Made by a program: the position numbers and the translations under genes. Positions 49,923-57,720 of a DNA stretch of 64,000 nt are shown piece by piece. Origin of the DNA: Kribbella kalugense (GTDB taxonomy: Bacteria; Actinomycetota; Actinomycetes; Propionibacteriales; Kribbellaceae); NCBI RefSeq assembly GCF_004365875.1, contig NZ_SODF01000002.1:1550001-1614000 (forward strand). Direction: 5' to 3'. Below the pieces are notes generated by a model. The model did not search any database. It saw nothing but the letters and a program-made list of their open reading frames with translations, and had not been told where the DNA came from. How positions within the stretch are numbered: the stretch's first letter is position 1; each line of letters begins with the position of its first letter.

Positions 49923-50408
49923 GCGCTAACGAAATCCCGATCGACAAAATGTTGTCTATCCGTGGGCGATGGCCAGTTCGGTGAACATGGCCCTCATCTC
50001 CAAACGGAGGGTCCGGCAGAGCCCGATTGTTGGACTGGCTGGAGAGAAGCCAACGAACTATCCGCAGTTCATCGCGGTGGGGCTCTTCGACGTATTGCCC
50101 GGTGAGAACAATGGTGGAGGATACGAGATTCGAACTCGTGAGGGGTTGCCCCCAACACGCTGATCACCCTGTGACGGCGTTACGAGGTTTCCCTTCGGAT
50201 GCTCGAGAAGCAAGAGCGCCGCAGCAAACTCTTCCACTCTTTCACCCGGCTCGCGTTCCCAGTTGACCGTTGTCAAAGCCATGCCTCCGAGTGGGTGACT
50301 CTGCGGTGGAGGAGACCTTCGCGCCGGGGCGGTGTCGTCAGGCGAATTGGAGGGCGGGATGTGCGCGGTTCTCAGGGCTTCACACGCACACCCCGCCAGA
50401 CTGTGAGG
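49923..50408. other. gene-free region with tRNA-Ser remnant
   Basis: 486 nt without a supported gene. It contains a palindrome GACAAAATGTTGTC (49943-49956), probably part of a promoter or operator, and the 3' half of tRNA-Ser (50112-50161). The composition is more mixed than in neighbouring genes. Confidence 0.6.
50112..50161 (-). repeat. tRNA-Ser(GGA) 3' fragment, attachment-site remnant 1
   Basis: Minus-strand sequence AGCGTGTTGGGGGCAACCCC continuing to TCACGAGTTCGAATCTCGTA and TCCTCC-(A)-CCA equals the variable arm, T arm and acceptor 3' strand of a tRNA-Ser. The anticodon loop and the 5' half are missing. 49 of 50 bases match 54671-54720. It is the left boundary (att site) of an inserted element. 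Confidence 0.85.
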
Positions 50409-50570
50409 TCAGTCCTCGTCTAGCCATTCCGCACCGTCAGCGGTGCGGTGGCAGCCCTTGTGATCTCCGAGGACGCACGGCATGCCGGACTTCGGGTGCA
50501 GACCGTCGCAGACGTCAGTTCCTGACCACTCCACCCCATCCATTTCGCGCCCCGTGTATGTGCCGTTCAT
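50409..50570 (-). CDS. small Cys/His protein, mobile-element type
   Basis: ATG 50570 gives 53 aa: NGTYTGREMDGVEWSGTDVC then DGLHPKSGMPCVLGDHKGCH, ending RTADGAEWLDED. The DGLHP-x-SG-x-PC-x-LG-x-H-x-G-x-HR motif is shared by short proteins of actinophages and AICEs, and the Cys/His spacing could bind zinc. Divergent from the XRE/TPR gene, with 100 nt between starts. Function unknown. Confidence 0.55.
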   Translation of the reverse strand: MNGTYTGREMDGVEWSGTDVCDGLHPKSGMPCVLGDHKGCHRTADGAEWLDED

Positions 50571-50670
50571 GTCCTCAGCTTGGCGACAACAGAGTGTGAG
50601 ATCACTGGTTCCCGCGTATCCCTCTGGCTCAGGATGCAGGGATACAAGGGCATGGGGGACACTGGGCAAC

Positions 50671-51831
50671 GTGACCTTCGGAGAGCGTCTGAGGGAGTAC
50701 CGGGATCACCGGGGTTGGTCTTTGGCCGACCTCAGCGGCGCCACGCACTACAGCCGGTCGTACTTGTCGAATCTGGAGAACGGTAGGAAGGTCCCGACCG
50801 AGGACCTAGCGCGGTCTTGCGACGAAGCGCTACGGGCCAAAGGGGAACTGATCTCGGCAGCTCGCGGAGACACGGTCTCCAAGCTCGATCAGACGCCGTG
50901 GCAGACAGCTGAGCTGATCCAGCGCATGCAGGTCAGCGACACAACGGCGGGAACTCTTGAGAGCCTCCATGCGACCGTCGAGGAGCTGTGTTGCCAGTAC
51001 AACCACCGAGATGCCCTTGAGCTCCGCAAGGAGGCCCACGGCTGGCTACAACACGTCGCGGGTCTCCTGCGTCGTCCCGTTGGTTTGAAGGCACACACCG
51101 ATCTGCTGGTGGCCGGTGGATGGCTTGCCCTGCTAGCCGGATGTGTCGAGTACGACCTCGGGATGCGAACGGCAGCAGAGTCCACCAGGACGGCCGCCAT
51201 CCAACTTGGGTTAGAGGCCGGCCATCCGCAGATCGTTGGCTGGGGCTACGAGATGACTGCGTGGTTCGCACTGACACAGGGGCGCTTCCGCCAAGCCGTC
51301 GACGCCGCCGAACAAGGGCAGACCGTGGCGCCGGAAACCACAGTGCACGTGCAACTCATCGCTCAGGAGGCCAAGGCCAAAGCACGCCTCGGCGACTCAG
51401 ACCTGCACACAGTGCTTGAGCGCGGCAAAGAGATTCTCGACCACTTGCCGTACCCCGACCGGCCAGACAACCACTTCAAGGTAGACCCCGCCAAGTGGGA
51501 CTACTACGCAATGGATGTCCACCGCATCGCCAAAGACGACGAGCTAGCCACCCAGTACGCCCGCGCTGTGATCAAGGACAACATCACCCCGGACGGCATC
51601 GAACTCAGCCCGATGCGAATCGCCGAGTGCCGTCTTACCCTCGGCGTCATCGCGGGCCGCGAAGGCGACCTCGAACAGGCCGTTGCGCTAGGCATCTCCG
51701 GCCTCAAAGAGGGCCGCCAAAGCAAGCCGCCCCTCCAGATGATCTCCGCAGAACTCGACCAGGAACTCCGCAAGCGCTTCCCTGGGGAGGGTCTGATCGC
51801 TGAGTTCGAAGAGGCCGTGCGCGGGGTCTGA
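50671..51831 (+). CDS. XRE-type regulator with TPR-like sensor domain
   Basis: A 386-aa protein from GTG 50671; an in-frame region to 50482 is read over the divergent small gene and is rejected. HTH at residues 1-65: TFGERLREYRDHRGWSLADL, SGATHYSRSYLSNLENGRKV. The rest is a long all-helical domain of degenerate TPR repeats (LVAGGWLALLAGCVEYDLGM, EMTAWFALTQGRFRQAVDAA, AIAGREGDLEQAVALGI-like segments). Proteins of this kind are frequent in actinobacteria and near mobile elements and respond to unknown signals. A hairpin follows the stop. Confidence 0.85.
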   Translation: MTFGERLREYRDHRGWSLADLSGATHYSRSYLSNLENGRKVPTEDLARSCDEALRAKGELISAARGDTVSKLDQTPWQTAELIQRMQVSDTTAGTLESLHATVEELCCQYNHRDALELRKEAHGWLQHVAGLLRRPVGLKAHTDLLVAGGWLALLAGCVEYDLGMRTAAESTRTAAIQLGLEAGHPQIVGWGYEMTAWFALTQGRFRQAVDAAEQGQTVAPETTVHVQLIAQEAKAKARLGDSDLHTVLERGKEILDHLPYPDRPDNHFKVDPAKWDYYAMDVHRIAKDDELATQYARAVIKDNITPDGIELSPMRIAECRLTLGVIAGREGDLEQAVALGISGLKEGRQSKPPLQMISAELDQELRKRFPGEGLIAEFEEAVRGV

Positions 51832-51834
51832 GGA

Positions 51835-51867
51835 TGATCAGTACGGCGGAGTTCGTCGTACTGATCA
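51835..51867 (+). terminator. hairpin terminator after XRE/TPR gene
   Basis: TGATCAGTACG (51835-51845) and CGTACTGATCA (51857-51867) form an 11-bp perfect stem, loop GCGGAGTTCGT. It lies between convergent genes. The following ATCACAATTGAC also occurs at 13219-13230. Confidence 0.65.
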
Positions 51868-51904
51868 CAATTGACCGCAGGTCGTGCTTCGGCCGTGTCG
51901 GGCC

Positions 51905-52534
51905 TCAGCCGACGAACGCGATTGCGTTGCCGTCCGGGTCGCGCACGATGAAGTCGGTGCCGCCCCACGCTTGTTTGGTCAGCTTCTGCACGATGTCGGC
52001 GTCAGCGGCCAGATATTCCGTGTAAAGCTCGCGTGCGTTCGGCGTCTCGATGAACGCCATGATGAGCCCTTCTCGTTCCGCGGCACCGGCCGCGAACACC
52101 GGCTCGTGGACGAGCTTCAGGTGCAAGGTCGCGCCGTCGCGCGACACCGACCCGTAGAACGGCGGGTTGCCGTGCAGGAAGTCGATCCGGAAGCCGAGCT
52201 GGTCCCGATAGAACGTGGCCGAGGCATCGACGTCGGCGACGTACAGCACAGGTTTGGCGCTCGCGACTGCCGTGTCCTGAGCCTCCGGCTGCTCGCTGGT
52301 GGGCGGGGCCGCTTCCGTGCTCGCCTTGAGTTCGGCCCAGCTGGCGCAGCCCGCTTCGAGGGCGATGATCTCTTGGGCTTCGGTGAGGGGAAACTTCAGC
52401 GCGAGCGCTTCGCGGTCGGACAACGTGCGATAGCGCGCGAGCTGTCGGATGCGACCGCCGATCGAGAAGTTCCCATCGCGGTGCCAGCGAACGAGCAGTT
52501 TCGCCTGCTTCTTGTACGTTTCGAGCTTGGGCAT
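51905..52534 (-). CDS. VOC-family (glyoxalase/bleomycin-resistance) protein with extra N-terminal helical domain
   Basis: A 209-aa protein from ATG 52534. Residues 1-75 are helical (ETYKKQAKLLVRWHRDGNFS, LARYRTLSDREALALKFPLT), a small ankyrin-like or UBA-like head seen in front of some VOC proteins. Residues 92-209 are a VOC domain: AKPVLYVADVDASATFYRDQ, LGFRIDFLHGNPPFYGSVSR, GTDFIVRDPDGNAIAFVG. Metal ligands look incomplete. Could bind a drug or be a lyase. The degraded tRNA-Ser copy lies upstream of its start. Confidence 0.82.
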   Translation of the reverse strand: MPKLETYKKQAKLLVRWHRDGNFSIGGRIRQLARYRTLSDREALALKFPLTEAQEIIALEAGCASWAELKASTEAAPPTSEQPEAQDTAVASAKPVLYVADVDASATFYRDQLGFRIDFLHGNPPFYGSVSRDGATLHLKLVHEPVFAAGAAEREGLIMAFIETPNARELYTEYLAADADIVQKLTKQAWGGTDFIVRDPDGNAIAFVG

Positions 52535-52677
52535 GGCGCTCCCTCTTCGGTCGTGAAGTAGGTGGGCCTTGCCCTTTCGGCTGCTGTGCCGCTGCGCCCT
52601 ACGACCGGGTTGAACCCGCGCCTGCGGCTTCGAGATTACCACGGCGAAACGGCCCGGTCGCTGCTGCGAACGGGCCT

Positions 52678-52715
52678 CGAAGTCGTGAGGGGTTTGCCTC
52701 CAACACATCTTCCAA
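52678..52715 (-). repeat. degraded tRNA-Ser 3' fragment, attachment-site remnant 3
   Basis: CGAAGTCGTGAGGGGTTTGC then CTCCAACACATCTTCCAA aligns with CGAACTCGTGAGGGGTTGCC/CCCAACACGCTTTCCAA of 54671-54727: five mismatches and one indel in 38 nt. It includes TTCCAA of the anticodon loop, absent from the 50112 copy. The likely origin is an older att site. Confidence 0.5.
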
Positions 52716-52731
52716 CTGCTCACGTGGTGGG

Positions 52732-54348
52732 TCAGTGCCGGCCGTGGCCGCCGTCACTGCGACGGCGTTGCAGTGTGAACTTTTCGAAAACCGACAGCTC
52801 GCCGGTGGGCGTGATGATGTTGTAGTAGGTGACGTAGATGCGGGTCATGTCACCGGGGTGACGGCCCGGGTCGACGCTGAACTCGGCGAAGCCGTACGGA
52901 TGCTCCGCGTCGCGGACGCCGATCCAGATCGCCGTCTCCTGCTCTTTGACCGAGTTGAACTTACCGACGTGCTTCATCTGGACCTGTGCCGAGTGATGTC
53001 CATGACCGTCGGCGTCGTCGGTGGTGAAGCTGTTGTTGGTGATGCCGGACACGCCGCCACCGCCGAGGACCATGTGCGTCGTGCCGTGCGCGCTGTCGAT
53101 CACGTCGAGTGCGGTCTGACTCGGGTTGGGTGTGAGAGTGACGCTGCCGGGGACGACGCCACGCACCGCCAACGAGCGCTCGTAGTCGTGCTCGTGGCCA
53201 CAGACCACCAGGTCGACGCCGTACTTGTCGAACAGCGGTCCGTACGCCGCGCGCAGTGCGACGTCGGCGCCGTTCGCGGCAGTCGCAGAGCTGATCATCA
53301 CCTGGTGCATGCAGACCACGATCCAGTCGATGTCCTTCGAAGCCCGTGCCGACTTGAGCTCCCGCTCCAGCCAGGCGAGCTGCCGACCGCCGGAGTAGCC
53401 GTTGATGTAGATATCGCCGCCCTCCTGCAGGGCGATGTCGTCGTTCTGCAGGGATATCACCTTCACCGAGCCGACTGTGAAGGAGTACCAGAGATTGTCG
53501 AGCTCGGGCTGGTTCTCGGTCGAGGGCAGCTCGAAGTAGGTCTGGTACGCGTCGAGACCGAGCTTGCCGTTGCCCGACTCGATCTCATGGTTGCCCGCGC
53601 ACGGCATCCACGGACGGAATCGCGCCGAGCGGCTGTTATTGGCGAGGAAGTCGTGCCAGACGCGGATGCGGTCGGGGCCGGTGTTGGCGTAGCACAGGTC
53701 ACCGTTGAGGAGGTGGAACAGCGGGCCGACCTTCTCGATGCCGGTGACGATGTCGGCAGAGGCGGGCGTGGCGTTGGGCTCGAAGTCCCGGCCCGAGGCG
53801 TCGGCCGGGTTCGCTGCAGTCTTCCACGTCACACTGGGCGCACCCTGGTCGCCGAAACTGGTGAAGGTGAACGGAGCTCTGCCGGACGGCGCCGTGTGGA
53901 AGGTGCCGGCGTCGGGGGTGGCGCCGTCGTGCTGGGCCGCGTACAGGTAGTCGGTATCGGCCCTGAGCTTGTTGATCAGCGCGTGGTGGACCCAGACGGT
54001 CCGCCCAGAGGCGCCGTCCACGTAGGTCTTCGTCGTCGCGTGCACTGTGGAGCCGAAGCCGCCACTCAGCGTGCCGTAGACGACGCGCGGCTTCTTGACG
54101 GCCGCGTCGGTGACCCACGAGACGACCATCTGGCTGCGCGGGTCGGCGCCGAAGGTCAGGTGCAGGCCCTGGACGGGGGTGGTGGCCGAGCCGGTGGCGA
54201 GACCGGTGACCTCCGACTTCGCCGGGACCGCCTCGGCGGTTCCGGCGCCGAGGATCAGTGGCCCGGCGGCGGCGCCGGACACTGACGCGCCGAAGACGCC
54301 GAGCGCGTTGCGACGAGAGATTCGAGTTTGCTTGGGTGCTTCGGACAT
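52732..54348 (-). CDS. Tat-exported purple-acid-phosphatase-type metallophosphoesterase
   Basis: A 538-aa protein from ATG 54348. The Tat signal is TRISRRNALGVFGASVSGAA. An N-terminal fibronectin-like domain (HLTFGADPRSQMVVSWVTDA, VWVHHALINKLRADTDYLYA) precedes the metallophosphoesterase domain: GDQG (FTSFGDQGAP), LLNGDLCYANTG, CAGNHE, VCMHQVM, CGHEHDYERS. These supply the two-metal ligands of purple acid phosphatases. Cleaves phosphate esters outside the cell. Lies inside the presumed older insertion; its family is not typical AICE cargo. Confidence 0.92.
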   Translation of the reverse strand: MSEAPKQTRISRRNALGVFGASVSGAAAGPLILGAGTAEAVPAKSEVTGLATGSATTPVQGLHLTFGADPRSQMVVSWVTDAAVKKPRVVYGTLSGGFGSTVHATTKTYVDGASGRTVWVHHALINKLRADTDYLYAAQHDGATPDAGTFHTAPSGRAPFTFTSFGDQGAPSVTWKTAANPADASGRDFEPNATPASADIVTGIEKVGPLFHLLNGDLCYANTGPDRIRVWHDFLANNSRSARFRPWMPCAGNHEIESGNGKLGLDAYQTYFELPSTENQPELDNLWYSFTVGSVKVISLQNDDIALQEGGDIYINGYSGGRQLAWLERELKSARASKDIDWIVVCMHQVMISSATAANGADVALRAAYGPLFDKYGVDLVVCGHEHDYERSLAVRGVVPGSVTLTPNPSQTALDVIDSAHGTTHMVLGGGGVSGITNNSFTTDDADGHGHHSAQVQMKHVGKFNSVKEQETAIWIGVRDAEHPYGFAEFSVDPGRHPGDMTRIYVTYYNIITPTGELSVFEKFTLQRRRSDGGHGRH

Positions 54349-54561
54349 TCCGGGGCCTTTCGCGTCGTCGGGCGCAGTCGAACACCAACCGGACAGCAGC
54401 GGTTCGAACCTGACCGCGGTTTGCACAGGCCAGTGATGCGCACACTGACGGACGCTAGGAAGCACAGACGACCGGCGCAGCGGGACGCGTATGAACGTCA
54501 GATGGCAGTCAGCGCAACGGACGTCAACGCCCGAAGCCTGAGCAACTGAGACGGAACGGGT

Positions 54562-54596
54562 CCGGGGCGGCTCCCTGTAGAAGGGAGCCGCCCCGG
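54562..54596. terminator. strong hairpin left of tRNA-Ser remnant 2
   Basis: CCGGGGCGGCTCCCT (54562-54576) and AGGGAGCCGCCCCGG (54582-54596) give a perfect 15-bp stem with 5-nt loop GTAGA. The 515-nt region 54349-54863 has no gene: only this hairpin, the PAP promoter and the att fragment. It may stop transcription entering from the element on the right. Confidence 0.75.
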
Positions 54597-54670
54597 CTCT
54601 TGTTCCGACTCCTAGACCTGGAATCACGTCCTGAGCTGCGGAAACGTGACTCTGTGAACCTCTAGGAAAG

Positions 54671-54727
54671 TGGCGGAGGATACGAGATTCGAACTCGTGA
54701 GGGGTTGCCCCCAACACGCTTTCCAAG
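54671..54727 (-). repeat. tRNA-Ser(GGA) 3' fragment, attachment-site remnant 2 (left att site of the AICE)
   Basis: The minus strand reads CTTGGAAAGCGTGTTGGGGG, CAACCCCTCACGAGTTCGAA, TCTCGTATCCTCCGCCA: half of the anticodon loop with GGA, the variable arm, T arm, acceptor strand and CCA. The 5' half of a tRNA-Ser does not precede it. The intact copy should be reformed at the right end of the element, beyond the window. Confidence 0.88.
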
Positions 54728-54863
54728 ACCGCAATTCGACGTTCAGCCGGGTTCGGGAGTCCTTCGGGAGCGTGGATCCGGCGAGCCGCGATCGTCGGCG
54801 AACGGCCCCGAACGGCGGCGGATGAGACCCACTTTGAGACCCGGACAGATGCTGTGCATGTCC

Positions 54864-55454
54864 TCAGCAGTCTTCCGGGGCAGGGGAAACGTCCCTGCAT
54901 GTCACGTTGTCGAAAGCAGCGATGGCTACGTCAAACGCCGCAGCGTCTACAGGAGCAAGGATCGGGTCCCCGGAGGGGCCGACGAGTGTCGCCGGGACGG
55001 TGCGCATCACGGCCCGCATCGCATCGCGGGCAGCGGGTGTGCCGAAGACGTGGATGTTGTTAATGGCTACCTGTGTCCTATATCGGGCGTGTTGAAGCTC
55101 TCCGGCCGTAGTACCGCAGGTTGGCTTCTTCGCCTCTGCACAGGCGAGTCGTTCGGCCTCAGCGGTGAGGTATTCGTTGGCAGCGTCCCGGAACTCTTGG
55201 TAGACAGGCTGTCGCTTCTCCCTCACACGTTGATCCCGGTCGAAGGCCAACTGTCGCTCTTGCGAAGCCCGGCCTGCTTGGAGACTTTGATAGCTGACCA
55301 CCGTCGCAGAACCTGCACCGATCAAGGTGCCTGCGAGCCCGAAAATCCCGGCCAACCAGGCGTCGGTTAGTCGAGAGCCCTGGCGTGCCGGCCGCCTTCT
55401 CTGGGTTCGGCGCTCCGCGAATCGGGACTTGATGGACATCCGTGCAGGGGACAT
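54864..55454 (-). CDS. hypothetical single-pass membrane protein
   Basis: A 196-aa protein. A basic N-terminus (SIKSRFAERRTQRRRPARQG) is followed by one hydrophobic helix (AWLAGIFGLAGTLIGAGSAT), then a charged, probably coiled segment (GRASQERQLAFDRDQRVREK) and CAEAKKPTCGTTAG with a possible Cys pair, then a helical end. No family recognised. Proteins with this plan (short helix then coiled coil) are common cargo of AICEs and integrated phages. First gene inside the element. Confidence 0.6.
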   Translation of the reverse strand: MSPARMSIKSRFAERRTQRRRPARQGSRLTDAWLAGIFGLAGTLIGAGSATVVSYQSLQAGRASQERQLAFDRDQRVREKRQPVYQEFRDAANEYLTAEAERLACAEAKKPTCGTTAGELQHARYRTQVAINNIHVFGTPAARDAMRAVMRTVPATLVGPSGDPILAPVDAAAFDVAIAAFDNVTCRDVSPAPEDC

Positions 55455-55601
55455 GCGAGGACCTTAGGCCCCGGGGTATTGCCGGGACAGTTGTTACACC
55501 GGCTGACCGGGCGAATTCTTACCCTTCACGTCCGGTCGCGAGGGTGGCCGGACCCCGGACAGATAGGACGCGCCGCACCAGACGGATCTAGATTTGGGTT
55601 C

Positions 55602-56309
55602 GTGAGCGTTGACTGGACAAGAGACGAGATCATCCTCGCCTGCGATCTCGTGATGGCCAACGGCTGGAAGGAGCTGCGAGCCTCGCGGCCGGAAGTCGTC
55701 GAGCTGTCACAGCTGCTCGTCCGCGCTCCGCTGCACCCGACCGCTGTTCGCGATGACAAGTTCCGCAACCCCAACGGTGTCGGGCGCAAGACTTCTGACA
55801 TCGCAACCCAGCATCCGGACTACCGCGGCCGGCCAACGCGCGGGAACCGGCTAGACCGAACGGTGCTGGACGAGTTCCGCACCGAACCAGAGCGCATGAG
55901 ACGCGTCGCCGCCGAAATCCGCGCCGCGATCGAACGAGGTGATGTTGAGACATTGCCGACGAGCGAGATCGTGGCCGAAGACGTGGAGGCGCAGGAAGGC
56001 CGAATCCTGTTTGCACGGCATCTCCGTCGCGAACGGAGTCCTGAGCTCAGGCGACGGAAGCTCGCTCAGGTGCAAGCCGAGGGCTTGGCAGTCGCATGCG
56101 AGGTCTGCGGTTTTGATTTCGCCGTGGCGTATGGCGAGCGCGGGCGGGGATACATAGAGGTGCACCATGTGTTGCCACTGCATGTGTCCGGCACGATCAA
56201 AACGCGCCTTCAAGACCTCGCGCTGCTGTGCGCAAACTGTCACCGGATGGCCCACCGGGGCGTGTGGATTACCCCGTCAGCGCTCCGCGAACTGCTGGCG
56301 ACCAGCTGA
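55602..56309 (+). CDS. HNH endonuclease (McrA-like)
   Basis: A 235-aa protein from GTG 55602 (SVDWTRDEIILACDLVMANG); the longer frame to 55479 lacks a start signal. An N-terminal domain (residues 1-140: LVRAPLHPTAVRDDKFRNPN then GVGRKTSDIATQHPDYRGRP) resembles the DNA-binding or modified-base recognising head of McrA/ScoMcrA-type enzymes. The C-terminal HNH fold reads ACEVCGFDF, GYIEVHHVLPLHV and LLCANCHRMAHR, with zinc Cys pairs and catalytic His. Probably a modification-dependent nuclease carried as defence cargo. Confidence 0.85.
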   Translation: MSVDWTRDEIILACDLVMANGWKELRASRPEVVELSQLLVRAPLHPTAVRDDKFRNPNGVGRKTSDIATQHPDYRGRPTRGNRLDRTVLDEFRTEPERMRRVAAEIRAAIERGDVETLPTSEIVAEDVEAQEGRILFARHLRRERSPELRRRKLAQVQAEGLAVACEVCGFDFAVAYGERGRGYIEVHHVLPLHVSGTIKTRLQDLALLCANCHRMAHRGVWITPSALRELLATS

Positions 56310-56481
56310 ACCCCACGTCGGCGGGGACAGGGCGATAGTCCAGTGCCGGCGGATTATGCACTATGTGGTCGCCGCTTTGGCCACATGCTGGGCATGTCTG
56401 GTAACGGATCAGTAACGATTTATGCCGCTGAGCGGGCTTTGCCGACGCAGCATTCGTCGCCTAAGCGTGACAGCTTTTGGC

Positions 56482-56494
56482 CTAGCCCAGCTAG
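56482..56494. promoter_or_regulatory. candidate extra KorSA-type operator
   Basis: CTAGCCCAGCTAG agrees with CTAGCCTGCCTAG, the consensus of the sites at 59738-59845, at 10 of 13 positions. It lies in the 288-nt gap in front of the 56598 gene. The link to the repressor is inference. Confidence 0.3.
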
Positions 56495-56597
56495 TGACTA
56501 AGCGTCGTCGCCTCGCGTACCGTCTGCCAATGCATGACGAACGGTAATCAGGCGGCTCGCATCTCGTGGCGGAGTGTGAGCCGAGGGGGGCGTAACC

Positions 56598-56990
56598 ATG
56601 AAGACGCTAGGCACGTTATGCAGTTGCCCCGAAGGGCCGCTGGAGTGCACACCTGACGAGGAGATCCTCACCCACTGGGGGCGCAGGGGAGACTTTAGGC
56701 AAGAGCCAAGGGTGGACAGAGAGATTGAGATGTCACTTCTGGCGGGGGAACTGTCGGTCAAAGAGGCCACCGACTACGTCAATCCAATGAGTAGGCGCAA
56801 CGCGGCTGTCCGTTACACGACGGCTGGTGCGCTCAGAGCGGCGGGGTTCGCAGTTGTCCATACACTGGGTAGGGTGCGCAGTCAGAAGCACGTTTCAATC
56901 GTTTGGCCGCCTGATGACCCGCTCAACGAGGCCAAAGTGCCCTGGCCGCCAGCCGTGGTCGCCAGGTTCAATGAATGCTTCAATGACTAG
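56598..56990 (+). CDS. hypothetical protein (AICE cargo)
   Basis: A 130-aa protein from ATG 56598. KTLGTLCSCPEGPLECTPDE, then a helical middle (VDREIEMSLLAGELSVKEAT) and a mixed end (AAGFAVVHTLGRVRSQKHVS). The C-terminal half could be an alpha/beta unit resembling the MbtH-like or RNA-binding small folds, but nothing specific. It shares its strand with the following gene (16 nt gap), so they probably form a pair. Confidence 0.55.
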   Translation: MKTLGTLCSCPEGPLECTPDEEILTHWGRRGDFRQEPRVDREIEMSLLAGELSVKEATDYVNPMSRRNAAVRYTTAGALRAAGFAVVHTLGRVRSQKHVSIVWPPDDPLNEAKVPWPPAVVARFNECFND

Positions 56991-57006
56991 GGGAGGATGT
57001 GACGAG

Positions 57007-57495
57007 ATGAACGCTGACAACCTAGTCAAGCGCGGATGCAAGCCGTGGTTGCCCTCAGCTGAGGCGACCGATCTAGACGTGTGGCACATGTATGAGATTC
57101 CGACCGTAGGCACCTTTAGGACCCGGGGTGGGGATCTGGTGCTCTTCGCGGTCGTGGGCGATCTGGACCCAGAGCGTGAGGTCACTGTCTGGGCTTACAC
57201 GAAGATCGATGAGGCCATGGTCGACGGACTCGAGTTCGATACCACCGCTGAGCTTCATGAATGGGCCCGGCAGCGGTTTGCTGGGGTCCACGTCGTCTAC
57301 GCGTTGGCACTCGACCTTGCGGTTGAGCGTTGGTCGCCGGTTGAGAACCCCGGGGACCTGCACAGTGGGGCTGTCGAGTTCATGGATCAGGTCCGCCGAT
57401 CGATCGAGCCAGCGACGCACGATCCAGCAGTCGATTTCGAGGTCAAGCAGGCTGAGGTCACCGCACTTGTTGACCTTGTGCCGATGTCTTCCTGA
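57007..57495 (+). CDS. hypothetical protein (AICE cargo)
   Basis: A 162-aa acidic protein from ATG 57007. GCKPWLPSAEATDLDVWHMY then VGTFRTRGGDLVLFAVVGDL, EVTVWAYTKIDEAMVDGLEF and HVVYALALDLAVERWSPVEN. Alternating strands and helices without known motifs. In-frame upstream sequence lies inside the preceding gene. A strong hairpin ends the unit at 57508. Partner of the 56598 gene. Confidence 0.6.
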   Translation: MNADNLVKRGCKPWLPSAEATDLDVWHMYEIPTVGTFRTRGGDLVLFAVVGDLDPEREVTVWAYTKIDEAMVDGLEFDTTAELHEWARQRFAGVHVVYALALDLAVERWSPVENPGDLHSGAVEFMDQVRRSIEPATHDPAVDFEVKQAEVTALVDLVPMSS

Positions 57496-57507
57496 GAGAG
57501 ACGCACC

Positions 57508-57541
57508 GATGCCCCGGTTCCCGCGAGGGAACCGGGGCATC
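57508..57541 (+). terminator. hairpin terminator of the 56598-57495 unit
   Basis: GATGCCCCGGTTCCC / GGGAACCGGGGCATC form a 15-bp perfect stem with tetraloop GCGA, 12 nt past the stop. Confidence 0.85.
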
Positions 57542-57720
57542 GAGCATTGAGGGTGGGGACTAGTACCTTCGCCGCGTCTGTGGATAACCCAGCTCGCGCC
57601 GGCATGAGTTCCGCCATGCTGATCAGGCGACCTCGGGCAAGGTCACGGGCCAGGACCCGTCACGCGCCGATTGCACTGGCTACGGGGACCCCAGCCCGCA
57701 GACCACCCGTAGCCGCGCGG

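Noticed and set aside
49943-49956. GACAAAATGTTGTC as a transposon end
   Set aside because: Only 14 bp, no partner copy and no transposase gene nearby; left as a possible operator.
50112-50161. A functional tRNA-Ser gene
   Set aside because: It begins after the anticodon loop and has a changed acceptor base; it cannot fold as a tRNA.
54671-54727. A functional tRNA-Ser gene
   Set aside because: Only the 3' half from the anticodon loop on is present; the 5' acceptor strand and D arm are missing.
57542-57720. A small RNA or gene between the hairpin and the 57721 gene
   Set aside because: No promoter, start or conserved motif could be read; only 179 nt.
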